Below are positions 1 to 9,080 of a DNA stretch of 64,000 nt, piece after piece. The notes beneath the pieces are model-generated. The model was not told the DNA's origin. It searched no databases and worked only from the letters and a program-made list of their open reading frames with translations. The stretch comes from Ruegeria aquimaris (GTDB taxonomy: Bacteria; Pseudomonadota; Alphaproteobacteria; Rhodobacterales; Rhodobacteraceae): NCBI RefSeq assembly GCF_025751555.1, contig NZ_JAOWLB010000009.1:62001-126000 (forward strand), read 5' to 3'. Made by a program: the position numbers and the translations under genes. Position 1 is the stretch's first letter; every line of letters begins with the position of its first letter.

Positions 1-334
1 CTTTCTCGGTGATCAGCAGCATCCGGGTGCCGTTCAGCACATAGAGGTCGCAGCGACCCAGACCGTTGCGGAAGCGGGTGCAGATGCTGCCATCCTCGGC
101 GATATGATAGGTGCCGAATACGGTACCGCCGCCATTGGCCAGGGAATAGGTATAGGAAAACGACCCCCCCGCCGAATAGGTCGAGCGGCCATCGTCGTAG
201 AAGGTCAGCGTGCGCCCGGCCAGCCCCGCCAACTCGGCAGCATTCAGGGGGCGGTCGCCCTCTTTCAGGCGCCATTCGGTGGCCATCAACGGTGTCGCGA
301 CAAGGGTGCAGGCAAGGGCAAGGCGCAGGATCAT
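1..334 (-). CDS. Secreted hypothetical protein, 3' end outside window
   Basis: An open frame begins at ATG 334 and runs off the left edge, so about 111 residues are visible. The N-terminus is a short basic/hydrophobic signal peptide ending near PLMA-TEW (about residue 19). The mature part is rich in Gly, Ser and Tyr and has two cysteines (SICTRF and GRCDLY), which suggests a small exported beta-rich protein. I do not recognise the family. The gene is transcribed in the same direction as the upstream smc, with 56 bp between smc's stop and this start, so it may be cotranscribed. Confidence 0.6.
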   Translation of the reverse strand, partial: MILRLALACTLVATPLMATEWRLKEGDRPLNAAELAGLAGRTLTFYDDGRSTYSAGGSFSYTYSLANGGGTVFGTYHIAEDGSICTRFRNGLGRCDLYVLNGTRMLLITEK

Positions 335-390
335 GGGCCAAACCTAGCCCGGCATCGCCCGCGCCCCCAGTCACGTTGCAGTGAGGCGGA

Positions 391-3300
391 TCAGGCGACC
401 AGCGCCTCGGCCTTCTTCAGGTCGACCGAGACCAGCTGGCTGACGCCCTTTTCCTGCATGGTCACGCCAAACAGCCTGTCCATCCGCGCCATAGTCACCG
501 CGTGGTGGGTGATGATCAGGAACCTTGTGTCGGTCTGGCGGCACATCTCGTCCAAGAGGTCGCAGAACCGGGTCACGTTGGCATCGTCAAGCGGCGCGTC
601 CACCTCGTCGAGCACGCAGATCGGCGCAGGGTTGGCCAGGAACACGGCAAAGATTAGCGCCATCGCAGTCAGCGTCTGCTCGCCGCCCGACAAAAGCGAC
701 AGGGTCGACAGTTTCTTGCCCGGCGGTTGGCACATGATTTCGAGGCCCGCATCCAGCGGGTCGTCGCTTTCGACCATGACCAGATTGGCCTCGCCGCCGC
801 CAAACAGGTGGCGGAACAGCATGGCAAAGTTCGAGTTGACCTGCTCAAACGCGGTAAGCAGCCGCTCGCGCCCCTCGCGGTTGAGGCTGGCAATGCCGCT
901 GCGCAAGGTCTTGACCGCCTCTTCCAGGTCGCTCTTTTCCTTGGACAGCGAGTCGAACTCTTCCTGCACCTCGCGTGCATCCTCTTCGGCGCGCAGGTTG
1001 ACCGCGCCCATCGCGTCGCGCTGGCGCTTGTGGCGGTTGACCTCGGCCTCGAGCGCATCGCTGTCGGGCATGGCATCGGGTTCCACGCCCAGCTTGGACA
1101 ACAACTGGTTCGGCGTCACCTGCTGTTCCTCGGCGATACGTTCGGCGGCGGCCTGCATGGTCTCGCGGGCGGCCTCGGCCCGGGCCTCGGCAGCCGCCCG
1201 GCCCTCGCGCGCCTCAGAGGCGAGGCGGGCAGCCTCGCGCTCGGCCAAAGCGGCCTCGCGGTGTTTCGTCTCGCCTGCGGCGAGCCGATCCGCGGCCTCG
1301 GCCCTGCGGGCCTCGGCCGTTTCCGTCTGTTCCGCCAGCTCCTCCCGCGCCTCGGCGATTTCGCCGGGCACCTGGATCGCTTCGGTCAGTTCCTCTTCCG
1401 AAGCGGCCTTACGTTCTTCCAGTTCGGCGATGCGCTTGCCCGCGGTCTCCAGCCGGTGGCGCCAGCCGCTGAGGTCCTTGGTCACCTCCTGCGCGCGCTT
1501 GGTGCGGGCCTCGCCCTCGCGGCGCACCTCGTCATGGTTGGAACGATGCGTCAGCATGGTGATCCGCGCCGCCTCGACCGCGTGGCGGATATCCTCGACC
1601 GAGGCGCGCGCGGTGTCGAGATCACCCAGGTCGGCCAACCCCGCCTCGGCCTCGCGCAGCTGCGCGCGGGCGGCCATCGCGTCTTCCTTGTGGCGGGTGA
1701 CGGCCAGGCCAAGCGTTTCCAGCCGGCCCTGGGCCAGGTTGCGCTCAGCCTCGGCCCGGCTTTGGGCGCGGGCGGCTTCGGCCATCCGCTGGTCGGCGGC
1801 GCGGCGGGCATCGCGGGCCTGACGGTCGGCCTCGGTCACCTCACGCAGGCGCTGCAACAGGCGGTTATGGGCGGCGCGCGCGCCTTCGGCGCGGGCACTG
1901 ACCTGCGCCATTTCCTGTTTCAGCGCCTCCAGCCGGTTGAGCTGTTCCAGCCGCATCGCCGCCGCACTGGGGGCGTCCTGCGCCCAGGCGCGGAACCCGT
2001 CCCAGCGCCACAGATCGCCTTCGAGACTGACCAGCCGCTGACCGGGTTTCAGCGCCGCCTGTAAGCGGGCCCCGGTGGCGGCATCGACCAGACCGATCTG
2101 CGCGATGCGGCGGCTCAGCCGGTCGGGGCCGGAGACATGCAGCGCCAGCGGCTCGGCGCCCTCGGGCAATGGCTGGCCGTGGTCGTAATCGGGAAGGTCG
2201 AGCCAGCCCGAGGGCCCCTCGCCCTCGACCAGCGGTGCGCGCAGGTCGTCGGCCAGCGCCGCGCCCAGCGCCTTTTCATAACCCGGCTGCACCCGCATCA
2301 GGTCGAGCACATGCCCGCCCTCGGCGGTATCGCGTTCGACCAGTTTGGACAGAGCGCCGGTTTCGGCGCGGATGGCACCCAGCTCGCCCTCGGCCTCGGA
2401 GAGCTGCGCGCGGGCTTCGGCCTCGCGCGCCTGTGTCTCGCCGCGCAACTCGTCAGCGGCGGCCAGCGCCTCTTCGGCAGCCTCGGCAGCCTCGGCAGCC
2501 TCTTCGGCGGCACTCTCGGCACCCTCATAGGCCTCGCCCGCGCGGCCCAGCGCCGAGTGGGCCTCCTCGACCGCGCCCCGGGCGCGGGTCTCCTCGGCCT
2601 CGGAGCGGGCCAGCGTCTTGCGGCTGTCCTCGACCAGACGCTGGGCCGATTGGTGGCGGGCCGCCAGCCGCGCCACGTCCTCGGTCACCTGGCTCAGATG
2701 ATCCTCGCGCTCTTGCAGGACGGCAGCCGCCTCTCGGGCCAGTTCCCCCGCCTCGGCCAGACGGTCGGCATGGCCGGCACCGGCCTTGGACAGCTCGCGC
2801 GCCTCCCATTCCAGCCGCTCGATCGTGTCGCCCGCGTCGCGGTTCAGCCCGGTCTCGCGCTCGATATCGCGGCCCAATTGCGCAATGCGCGCGGTCAGAA
2901 CCTCGATCTGCTGGCGGGCGCGCTGTTCCTGATCGTTGAGCGCGTCGCGCTGCACATGCAAACGCTGGAGCACGGCACCGGCAATTGCCTCTTCCTCGCG
3001 CAGTGCAGGCAGCGCCGCCTCGGTCTCGGCGCGCAATGTCTCGGCCTGCCGCGCGGCCGCCTCGGCCCGCGAGGCATCAAGCGTGCGATGGCGCAACACC
3101 TCTTCGGCCTTGGCGCGCGCCTCGTCGGCATCGCGCCAACGGCGATAGAGCAACTGCCCTTCGGCCAACCGCAACTGCTCACCGATCTCGCGATAGCGCG
3201 CCGCCTGCCGGGCCTGACGCGCCAGTTGCGCCAGTTGGGTGCCCAGTTGCTCCAGCACGTCATCAACACGGGTCAGGTTGGTCTCGGTGCCCTTCAGCTT

Positions 3301-3846
3301 CAACTCGGCCTCGTGCCGCCGCTGGTAAAGCCCGGAAATCCCCGCCGCCTCTTCCAGGATGCGGCGGCGCGAGGTGGGTTTGGCGTTGATCAGCTCGGCG
3401 ATCTGGCCCTGGCGCACCAGCGCCGGGGAATGCGCCCCGGTCGAGGCATCGGCGAACAGGATCTGGATGTCGCGGGCGCGCACGTCCTTGCCGTTGGCCT
3501 TGTAGGCGCTGCCCACATCGCGGGTGATACGGCGCACGATTTCCAGCTGGTCGGCATCGTTGAACCCCGAGGGCGCCAAGCGCTCGGAATTGTCCAAGAG
3601 CAGCGTGACCTCGGCAAAGTTGCGCGCCGGGCGCGAAGATGCCCCGGCAAAGATCACGTCCTCCATACCGCCGCCACGCATCGCCTTGGGGCGGTTCTCG
3701 CCCATCACCCAGCGCAGCGCCTCCAGCAGGTTGGATTTCCCGCACCCATTCGGCCCCACGACACCAGTCAACCCGTCCGCTATGATCAGATCGGTCGGGT
3801 CAACAAAGCTCTTGAAGCCGTTCAGTTTGAGGCGCGTGAAACGCAA
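391..3846 (-). CDS. smc: Chromosome segregation protein SMC
   Basis: The 1151-aa protein has the full SMC layout. An N-terminal ATPase half carries Walker A GPNGCGKS at residues 31-38. Two very long Ala/Glu/Arg-rich coiled coils flank a hinge at roughly residues 500-640. A C-terminal head carries the ABC signature LSGGEQ and the Walker B/D-loop CVLDEVDAPLDD. SMC entraps and organises DNA with ScpA/ScpB to resolve sister chromosomes; the length fits bacterial SMC. The start that gives the canonical MRFTRLKLNGFKSF N-terminus is a TTG codon (base 3846); no in-frame ATG fits better. scpA/scpB are not in the window. Confidence 0.97.
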   Translation of the reverse strand: MRFTRLKLNGFKSFVDPTDLIIADGLTGVVGPNGCGKSNLLEALRWVMGENRPKAMRGGGMEDVIFAGASSRPARNFAEVTLLLDNSERLAPSGFNDADQLEIVRRITRDVGSAYKANGKDVRARDIQILFADASTGAHSPALVRQGQIAELINAKPTSRRRILEEAAGISGLYQRRHEAELKLKGTETNLTRVDDVLEQLGTQLAQLARQARQAARYREIGEQLRLAEGQLLYRRWRDADEARAKAEEVLRHRTLDASRAEAAARQAETLRAETEAALPALREEEAIAGAVLQRLHVQRDALNDQEQRARQQIEVLTARIAQLGRDIERETGLNRDAGDTIERLEWEARELSKAGAGHADRLAEAGELAREAAAVLQEREDHLSQVTEDVARLAARHQSAQRLVEDSRKTLARSEAEETRARGAVEEAHSALGRAGEAYEGAESAAEEAAEAAEAAEEALAAADELRGETQAREAEARAQLSEAEGELGAIRAETGALSKLVERDTAEGGHVLDLMRVQPGYEKALGAALADDLRAPLVEGEGPSGWLDLPDYDHGQPLPEGAEPLALHVSGPDRLSRRIAQIGLVDAATGARLQAALKPGQRLVSLEGDLWRWDGFRAWAQDAPSAAAMRLEQLNRLEALKQEMAQVSARAEGARAAHNRLLQRLREVTEADRQARDARRAADQRMAEAARAQSRAEAERNLAQGRLETLGLAVTRHKEDAMAARAQLREAEAGLADLGDLDTARASVEDIRHAVEAARITMLTHRSNHDEVRREGEARTKRAQEVTKDLSGWRHRLETAGKRIAELEERKAASEEELTEAIQVPGEIAEAREELAEQTETAEARRAEAADRLAAGETKHREAALAEREAARLASEAREGRAAAEARAEAARETMQAAAERIAEEQQVTPNQLLSKLGVEPDAMPDSDALEAEVNRHKRQRDAMGAVNLRAEEDAREVQEEFDSLSKEKSDLEEAVKTLRSGIASLNREGRERLLTAFEQVNSNFAMLFRHLFGGGEANLVMVESDDPLDAGLEIMCQPPGKKLSTLSLLSGGEQTLTAMALIFAVFLANPAPICVLDEVDAPLDDANVTRFCDLLDEMCRQTDTRFLIITHHAVTMARMDRLFGVTMQEKGVSQLVSVDLKKAEALVA

Positions 3847-3922
3847 GGGCGTGCTTTCGTGATTCCTGTGTCGGATCAGACTGCATGCCCCGGTTGCCCT
3901 CTGTCAACGCCAGAGCCCTGCA

Positions 3923-3950
3923 TGTGGATGAATCTCAGAGGTTATCCACA
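3923..3950. promoter_or_regulatory. DnaA-box-like pair upstream of smc
   Basis: TTATCCACA at 3942-3950 is a perfect match to the bacterial DnaA 9-mer. TGTGGATGA at 3923-3931 is an opposed copy with one mismatch. Both lie in the 171-bp gap between smc and the aminotransferase gene. Two sites are too few for an origin; a role in regulation or DnaA titration is only a guess, and chance is possible. Confidence 0.3.
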
Positions 3951-4017
3951 ATATCTGGCGGTTCACTGCTCGATACGGCGGGTATTCGAAGCCGAAACAG
4001 AACGTTGAATGCGTTTT

Positions 4018-5238
4018 TCAGTCAGCACTTTGATTTGCCCGCAACAGAACACCCAGACGCTTCATCCCCTCCTCGATCATCGGCTCGGATGCGCACGAGA
4101 AACTGAGACGCAAGCTGTTCGCCCCGGACCCGTCGGCGAAAAAGGCGCGGCCCGGAACAAAGGCGACCTTCACCGTTTCCAGCGAGCGCGCCAACAGCGC
4201 TGCGCCGTCCTGCCCCTCTGGTAAGGTCAGCCAGACGAACATGCCGCCTTCGGGTCGGGTCCAGGTGACGCCAACCGGCATATGGCGCGCCAGCGCATCC
4301 AGCATGGCATCCCGCCTGCGCTGGTAGACGGCGCGTAGTTCGGCGACATGGCTGTCGAACAGGCGCTCTGCCACGGTATGAATGGCGATCTGGTTGATGC
4401 TGGACGAATGCAGGTCCGCCGCCTGTTTCATCAGCACCAGTTGCCGGATCACCGCTTGGGGGGCGACCACCCACCCCACCCGGAGGCCGGGTGACAAGGT
4501 CTTGGAGAACGAGCCGCAATAGATCGTCCTGCAGGCCTCGATCGTTCCCTTGCGCGCGATCTCCAATGATAGAATGGGGGGTACCGCCTCCCCATCATAG
4601 CGCAGCGCCTGATAGGCAGCGTCTTCTATGACCGCGCATCCCATCGCTTCGGCCTGATCCAGCAGGTGTTCACGCCCGGCCCGGTCGACCGTTTCACCGG
4701 TCGGGTTGGAGAAATCAGCCGAGAGATAGGCGAACTTGACACGCCCGCCCGCGGCTTCGGCCGCCGCGATGTAATCGGCCGGGGCACGATTTGTACCGAT
4801 CCGCAGGCGGTCATAGACCGGCTCATACGCGTTGAACGCCGCCAAAGCCCCCAGATAGGTCGGCCAGCCAACGAGCGCCGTATCGCCAGGCGAGAGGAAC
4901 AACTTGCCCAGGTAGTCCAGCGCCTGCTGAGAGCCAGAGGTGATCAGGATATTGTCCACTGTACATGGCACACCGATGGTTTCCATGTGATTGACAAGCC
5001 AGCGGCGCAACGGCAGGTATCCCTCGCTGACCGAATATTGCAGCGCCTGTGCCTGCCGGGCCGGTGTCAGTGCATCAGAGAAGGCCTGTGCAAAAGCTTC
5101 GGCGGGAAACAGCGACGGGTCAGGAATGCCACCGGCAAAGGACAGGATGTCGGGCTGGTCCAGCAGTTTCAGCAACTCGCGTATCTCTGATGCTTTCAGC
5201 CGCGCGGCGCGGGTTGCGAATATCTGTTCAAGGGTCAT
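4018..5238 (-). CDS. PLP-dependent aminotransferase (LysN/2-aminoadipate type, class I/II)
   Basis: The 406-aa fold-type I aminotransferase has FAGGIPDPSLFP near the N-terminus, an ITSGSQQALD segment, and SFSKTLSPGLRVGW, whose Lys is the expected PLP Schiff-base residue. This pattern is typical of the LysN/KAT-II/MocR-like branch acting on aromatic, aminoadipate or branched-chain amino acids; the substrate cannot be read here. ATG 5238 is preferred over an upstream GTG (5244) because GGAGG lies 7 nt before it. It is divergent from a FadR-type regulator across about 145 bp, so it is the likely target of that regulator. Confidence 0.85.
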   Translation of the reverse strand: MTLEQIFATRAARLKASEIRELLKLLDQPDILSFAGGIPDPSLFPAEAFAQAFSDALTPARQAQALQYSVSEGYLPLRRWLVNHMETIGVPCTVDNILITSGSQQALDYLGKLFLSPGDTALVGWPTYLGALAAFNAYEPVYDRLRIGTNRAPADYIAAAEAAGGRVKFAYLSADFSNPTGETVDRAGREHLLDQAEAMGCAVIEDAAYQALRYDGEAVPPILSLEIARKGTIEACRTIYCGSFSKTLSPGLRVGWVVAPQAVIRQLVLMKQAADLHSSSINQIAIHTVAERLFDSHVAELRAVYQRRRDAMLDALARHMPVGVTWTRPEGGMFVWLTLPEGQDGAALLARSLETVKVAFVPGRAFFADGSGANSLRLSFSCASEPMIEEGMKRLGVLLRANQSAD

Positions 5239-5383
5239 GGTCACTCCTCCACCATCGCCGCGAGCGTAAGACAGCGCAAAACAAAGTCAATATTGCTGAC
5301 CATTATTACAAGAGACGTGAACTTGCGTCGGTCATCCGCCATCAATATGTTTTCGGGCAAAGACAAAGGGACATTCGACGTAA

Positions 5384-6154
5384 ATGCCGTTTCAAAAGGT
5401 CCAGTCCGAGAAACTCTCGACCTCGGTGGTGCGCCAGATCGAACAGTTGATCCTTCGCGGCATCCTGCGGCCGGGCGAACGCCTGCCTGCCGAGCGTGAC
5501 CTGGCCGAGCGGTTGGGGGTCTCACGACCCTCGTTGCGCGACGCGGTGGCGGAACTGCAATGCGAAGGTCTCCTGACGACCAAGGCAGGCTCGGGGGTCT
5601 ATGTTGCCGAGGTGCTCGGGAATGCGTTTTCTCCCGCGCTGACCCGCCTCTTTGCCTCTCATGACGAGGCGATGTTCGACTACCTCTCGTTCCGCCGGGA
5701 TATGGAAGGGCTGGCAGCAGAGCGCGCCGCCCGGCTGGGATCGGAAAGTGACATGAAGGTGATCCAGACCATCTTTGACAAGATGGTCGAGGCCCATAAC
5801 CGCAACAAGGGCGACGAGGAAGCGCGCCTGGATGCCGAGTTTCACATGGCGATCATCGAAGCCAGCCACAACGTGGTGATGTTGCACATGTTGCGCTCGA
5901 TGTTCGATCTGCTCCGCCAGGGGGTTTTCTACAACAGGCAGATCATGTTCCACCAGCGCACCACGCGCGAGGCGATCCTGGATCAGCACCGGATGATCAA
6001 CAACGCACTTCAAGAGCGTGATCCCGCCGGCGCCCGGGCCGCGGTCGAGGCGCATCTGAGCTATGTCGAGACGTGTCTCTCCGACCAGAAAAAGGCGGAA
6101 AAGAACGAGGCCATTGCCCGCCAGCGCCTGGAACACGAAAACGCAAGGCTCTGA
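5384..6154 (+). CDS. FadR/PdhR-subfamily GntR transcriptional regulator
   Basis: 256 aa. The N-terminal winged helix-turn-helix (about residues 8-75) contains LRPGERLPAERDLAERLGVSR and SLRDAVAELQCEGL, the GntR signature. The C-terminal all-helical FCD domain has the metal/ligand histidines expected of this subfamily (EFHMAIIEASHN, DQHRMI, EAHLSYVE). Such proteins are usually repressors responding to carboxylates such as pyruvate, lactate or glycolate. The divergent aminotransferase is the obvious candidate target. It ends 15 bp before a strong bidirectional terminator. Confidence 0.88.
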   Translation: MPFQKVQSEKLSTSVVRQIEQLILRGILRPGERLPAERDLAERLGVSRPSLRDAVAELQCEGLLTTKAGSGVYVAEVLGNAFSPALTRLFASHDEAMFDYLSFRRDMEGLAAERAARLGSESDMKVIQTIFDKMVEAHNRNKGDEEARLDAEFHMAIIEASHNVVMLHMLRSMFDLLRQGVFYNRQIMFHQRTTREAILDQHRMINNALQERDPAGARAAVEAHLSYVETCLSDQKKAEKNEAIARQRLEHENARL

Positions 6155-6169
6155 TCCTGCTGTCACAAA

Positions 6170-6200
6170 AAGAAACCCGGCTCGATGAGCCGGGTTTCTT
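6170..6200. terminator. Bidirectional intrinsic terminator between fadR-type gene and atpF
   Basis: A perfect 14-bp inverted repeat (arms 6170-6183 and 6187-6200, loop GAT) has A-rich sequence on its left and T-rich sequence on its right. It therefore gives a GC stem followed by a U-tract in either direction. It sits between the convergent ends of the regulator gene and the F0 operon. Confidence 0.9.
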
Positions 6201-6221
6201 CAATGCCGATCATTACTGCGT

Positions 6222-6782
6222 TCAGTGCAGCTTCGCGCCAACGTCAGCGATCGAAGACTCAATCAGCTTGTTCGCTTCGGCGGCGGTCATCTGCTTGGCG
6301 ATGACGTCACCTGCTGCGGCGACGGCCACCGCGATGGCCCGGTCTCGCACGTCGCGGATCGCGGCCGCCTCGGCCGACGCGATCTGGTCCTGGGCTGCAG
6401 CCAACCGGCGGGCGATCGACGCTTCGAGGTCCACTTTGGCCTGTTCGGCCGCGCGCACAGCTTCGTCCTTGGCCGCGGCAACGATGGCATTGGCCTGTCC
6501 CTGGACTTCCTTCTGCTTGCGCTCGTACGACGCCAGAAGAGCCTGTGCCTCTTCCCGCAGTTTACGGGCCTCTTCCAGATCCGACTTGATGCCGTCAGAG
6601 CGCTTGTCCAGCGCGCCGCCGATCATCGAAGGCACCTTGAAGTAGAACAGCACCGCAACAAACACGAGGAACGCGATGGTCACCACGAAATCGGTGTTCT
6701 TCAGAGAAAAGAACGGACCGCTTGCGGCGAGCGCCGGGCTGGCGAAGCCTGTGGTCAGGACAAGGGCGAGAATGTTACGCAT
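6222..6782 (-). CDS. atpF: F0F1 ATP synthase subunit b
   Basis: The 186-aa protein has an N-terminal signal-like/hydrophobic stretch, a membrane segment (FVVTIAFLVFVAVLFYFKVP, about residues 32-51) and then a long charged Ala/Glu/Lys helix ending in VGAKLH. This is the peripheral stalk subunit that ties F1 to F0 subunit a. It is the last gene of the F0 operon and starts 5 bp after atpF'. Length and layout fit the alphaproteobacterial b subunit. Confidence 0.95.
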   Translation of the reverse strand: MRNILALVLTTGFASPALAASGPFFSLKNTDFVVTIAFLVFVAVLFYFKVPSMIGGALDKRSDGIKSDLEEARKLREEAQALLASYERKQKEVQGQANAIVAAAKDEAVRAAEQAKVDLEASIARRLAAAQDQIASAEAAAIRDVRDRAIAVAVAAAGDVIAKQMTAAEANKLIESSIADVGAKLH

Positions 6783-6787
6783 GTCGC

Positions 6788-7333
6788 TTATCCTTTCATC
6801 CGGGCTTCGACGGCGCCGGCAACGGTCGCGTCATCGGCCTGGCCACCCAGCACATTCACCAATTCGCCAGCGGTATCTTTGGCAACCGCCTCGATGCTTT
6901 CCAGCGCCCCTGCCCGGATCTCGGCAATAGCCTTCTCCGATTCAGCGGCTTTGGCGGCGATTTCCGCGTCTGCCTTGGCGATGGCGTCGTTCAGTTCGGC
7001 CTGAATCTCGGCCCGGGCTTCACCGGCGATGCGCTGTGCTTCGGCGCGGGCTTCGGCCAATGCTTTGGTATAGGCTTCTTCCGCTGCAAGCGCCTTGGCC
7101 TTAAGGTCTTCGGCAGCGGCGAGGTCGTTTGTGATGGTCCCCTGCCGTTCGGCCAGGATTGCCGCGATACGCGGCAGGGCCACGCGCGACAGGACCAGAA
7201 AGACGACGACCAGCGTGATGACAAGCCAGAAGATCTGGTTCGGGAACCAGTCGAAACAGAGCTGCGGCATACCGATGGCAGAGCCATGGGAATCGACGCA
7301 GGTGCTGACAGCTCCAGTTGTTTCAGTCGCCAT
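6788..7333 (-). CDS. atpF': F0F1 ATP synthase subunit b-prime
   Basis: 181 aa: a short cytosol-facing leader with two Cys, one membrane helix ([20 protein letters not shown], about residues 33-52), then a long Ala/Glu-rich amphipathic helix. The pair b plus b-prime as separate genes is typical of phototrophic and related alphaproteobacteria, where a b/b-prime heterodimer forms the stalk. It follows atpE after an 86-bp gap that carries a stem-loop. Confidence 0.94.
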   Translation of the reverse strand: MATETTGAVSTCVDSHGSAIGMPQLCFDWFPNQIFWLVITLVVVFLVLSRVALPRIAAILAERQGTITNDLAAAEDLKAKALAAEEAYTKALAEARAEAQRIAGEARAEIQAELNDAIAKADAEIAAKAAESEKAIAEIRAGALESIEAVAKDTAGELVNVLGGQADDATVAGAVEARMKG

Positions 7334-7365
7334 GTTGTCCTCCGTCGGAACGTTGTCTTTACAAC

Positions 7366-7394
7366 AGGTGGGCCGCTATGGCCTGGGCCCACCT
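7366..7394 (-). promoter_or_regulatory. Stem-loop downstream of atpE
   Basis: AGGTGGGCC (7366-7374) and GGCCCACCT (7386-7394) form a perfect 9-bp stem with an 11-nt loop in the gap between atpE and atpF'. There is no U-run, so it is not a clear terminator. It may stabilise the 3' end of an atpE mRNA or give partial attenuation. Confidence 0.6.
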
Positions 7395-7419
7395 GCGCGT
7401 AAGGATCAGGTTCCGCGAA

Positions 7420-7644
7420 TTAGACGGCGAACATCAGCAGCAGAGCGACGAGGAATGCGAAGATCCCCAGAGCTTCTGCAAATGCGATGCCGATGAACAG
7501 GGTCGCGGTTTGCGACGCGGCGGCCGAGGGGTTGCGCAGGGCGCCGGCCAGGAAGTTGCCGGCCACGTTGCCCACACCGATTGCGGCTGCGCCGGAACCG
7601 ATTGCTGCCAGGCCTGCGCCGATATGTGCGAGATCGCCTTCCAT
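7420..7644 (-). CDS. atpE: F0F1 ATP synthase subunit c
   Basis: The 74-aa proteolipid has two transmembrane hairpin helices. The first is Gly/Ala-rich ([17 protein letters not shown]), followed by the polar loop ALRNPSAA. The second carries the proton-binding carboxylate Glu ([12 protein letters not shown]). It forms the rotating c-ring. ATG 7644 is chosen over longer in-frame upstream extensions, which read through atpB in another frame. Stem-loops lie on both sides of the cistron. Confidence 0.97.
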   Translation of the reverse strand: MEGDLAHIGAGLAAIGSGAAAIGVGNVAGNFLAGALRNPSAAASQTATLFIGIAFAEALGIFAFLVALLLMFAV

Positions 7645-7696
7645 GATGTGTCTCCTTACGATTGGAAGTTGAATGTCAGGGTTATCAGGTGCGTAG

Positions 7697-7715
7697 GGTG
7701 GGCAGTTTGCCCACC
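7697..7715 (-). promoter_or_regulatory. Stem-loop between atpB and atpE
   Basis: GGTGGGCA (7697-7704), loop GTT, TGCCCACC (7708-7715) is a perfect 8-bp hairpin starting 6 bp after the atpB stop. It resembles a short REP-like palindrome and lies upstream of the atpE start. Confidence 0.6.
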
Positions 7716-7721
7716 GCTGCA

Positions 7722-8504
7722 TTAGTGATGCGGATGCAGTGCGTCCTTGAGGTAGACGCAGGTCAGGATGGTGAACACGTAGGCCTGGATAAAGGCGACC
7801 AGCACCTCGAGACCGTACATCGCGGTAATCGCCAGAACCGACACCGGGCTGATCGCGGCGATGGCGGCAAAGCCTGCGAACACCTTGATCACCGCGTGGC
7901 CCGCCATGACGTTGCCGGCAAGACGGATGGAGTGGCTGACCGGACGCACGAAGTAGGAGATCAGTTCGATGATCGCCAGGATGGGGCGCAGCGCCAGCGG
8001 CGCGCTCGACACCCAGAACAGGCTCAGGAACCCGGCGCCGTTCTTGACGAAGCCCAGGATGGTCACGGTCAGGAACACCGCCAGCGCCAGCACCATGGTC
8101 ACCGCGAAATGCGAGGTGGTGGTGAAGGACTTGGGCAGCAGGCCCAGGAAGTTGGCGGTCACGATGAACATGAACAGGGTCATGACATAAGGGAAGTACT
8201 TCACCCCGTCCTTGCCGCAGATGTCCTCGACCATCTTGTAGATGAAACCATAGGCAAGTTCCGCGATCGACTGCATGCGGCCCGGAACGATGGCGCGTTT
8301 CGAGGTACTCAGCACCAGCAGGCCGATGATCGCCAGCACCGCCAGACCCATCCACAGGGTCGAGTTGGTGATGGTGAACATGCCCACCGCGCCGTCGCCG
8401 AACAGCGGCTTGACGATGAACTGATCCATCGGGTGGAAGACCAGGCTACCACCCTCTGCCGCGTGTTCTGCTGCCTTGTCTGCGGCGTGTGCTTCGCTTG
8501 CCAC
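7722..8504 (-). CDS. atpB: F0F1 ATP synthase subunit a
   Basis: The 260-aa polytopic membrane protein carries the proton half-channels. The essential Arg lies in [16 protein letters not shown], and the C-terminal helix contains [18 protein letters not shown]. The start chosen is GTG 8504, two bases after the atpI stop, giving an N-terminus ASEAHAADK before the conserved [11 protein letters not shown]. The ATG of MDQF is an alternative. The open frame continues further upstream, but that part overlaps atpI and is not credible. Confidence 0.94.
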   Translation of the reverse strand: MASEAHAADKAAEHAAEGGSLVFHPMDQFIVKPLFGDGAVGMFTITNSTLWMGLAVLAIIGLLVLSTSKRAIVPGRMQSIAELAYGFIYKMVEDICGKDGVKYFPYVMTLFMFIVTANFLGLLPKSFTTTSHFAVTMVLALAVFLTVTILGFVKNGAGFLSLFWVSSAPLALRPILAIIELISYFVRPVSHSIRLAGNVMAGHAVIKVFAGFAAIAAISPVSVLAITAMYGLEVLVAFIQAYVFTILTCVYLKDALHPHH

Positions 8505-8506
8505 GT

Positions 8507-8851
8507 CTAGTCCCTCTCGTCTCTCTCGACCGTTGCCTTTGCGGCTTCGGCCTCTGTCTTCGCCTGTATCTCGCGCGCGCTGCGGAGCATGACATTCACC
8601 CCGGCGGCAAGACCCAGCAATGTGAACAGCACCAGGAAGATCGGGATTGTCCCGAACAGGCTGTCCAGCCCGTACCCGATGCCAAATCCGATCCCCAGAC
8701 CGGAAACCATCTCGATCACCATCCGCCAGGCCAATTCGCCTTGGGCATGGCTTGCATCCGCGCGTTTTTCGGCCTTGCTTCCGGCCTTCTTGGCCGCCGC
8801 GATCCGCGCCTCCAGCTGCGTCAGCCGCTGCTTTTGGTCGTCTTCGGTCAC
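8507..8851 (-). CDS. atpI: ATP synthase accessory protein AtpI
   Basis: 114 aa. A charged N-terminal coiled stretch is followed by two membrane helices ([20 protein letters not shown] and [20 protein letters not shown]), the AtpI/NCRA arrangement. AtpI helps assemble the c-ring and may handle Mg. GTG 8851 (MTEDDQK...) has GGGAG 8 nt upstream and is preferred; GTG 8866 would add five residues. First gene of the F0 operon. Confidence 0.88.
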   Translation of the reverse strand: MTEDDQKQRLTQLEARIAAAKKAGSKAEKRADASHAQGELAWRMVIEMVSGLGIGFGIGYGLDSLFGTIPIFLVLFTLLGLAAGVNVMLRSAREIQAKTEAEAAKATVERDERD

Positions 8852-8932
8852 GGGCGGAGCTCCCACGCAGTGTTGGCACTCTGCTAAGGGGCAAGCGCCT
8901 CAGAGTCAACGCCGCACCACCGACCTTCAAAA

Positions 8933-8961
8933 ATCATATAAGAGTTTGTTTTTATTGTAAA
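8933..8961 (-). promoter_or_regulatory. Sigma70-type promoter of the F0 ATP synthase operon
   Basis: Read on the minus strand, TTTACA (8961-8956), a 17-nt spacer and TATGAT (8938-8933) form a near-consensus -35/-10 pair in an AT-rich island that stands out from the GC-rich surroundings. It predicts a transcript start near 8926, about 75 nt before the atpI start. Confidence 0.65.
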
Positions 8962-9033
8962 TTATACATCTTCAAACTTGCCGCGCGAATGCGCCGCATC
9001 CGCTGTTAGCGCCAAACGGGCCAAAAGGCATAT

Positions 9034-9049
9034 TCAACCAAATGGTTGA
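9034..9049. promoter_or_regulatory. ArsR-family operator palindrome
   Basis: TCAACCA-AA-TGGTTGA is a perfect 7-bp inverted repeat directly upstream of the ArsR coding region, of the TCAAC...GTTGA form I recall for SdpR-like ArsR proteins. It overlaps an in-frame ATG at 9042, which argues that translation starts at the later ATG 9081 and that the protein represses its own gene. Confidence 0.6.
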
Positions 9050-9080
9050 CGATCGTTTCGCCATATGGTTCTGGCAAGAC

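Noticed and set aside
104-4008. Long plus-strand open frames opposite smc (for example 104-1822, 727-2064, 2137-4008)
   Set aside because: They are antisense shadows of the GC-rich smc coding frame, with Arg/Ala/Ser/Gln-rich composition and no motifs; smc has clear motifs in its own frame.
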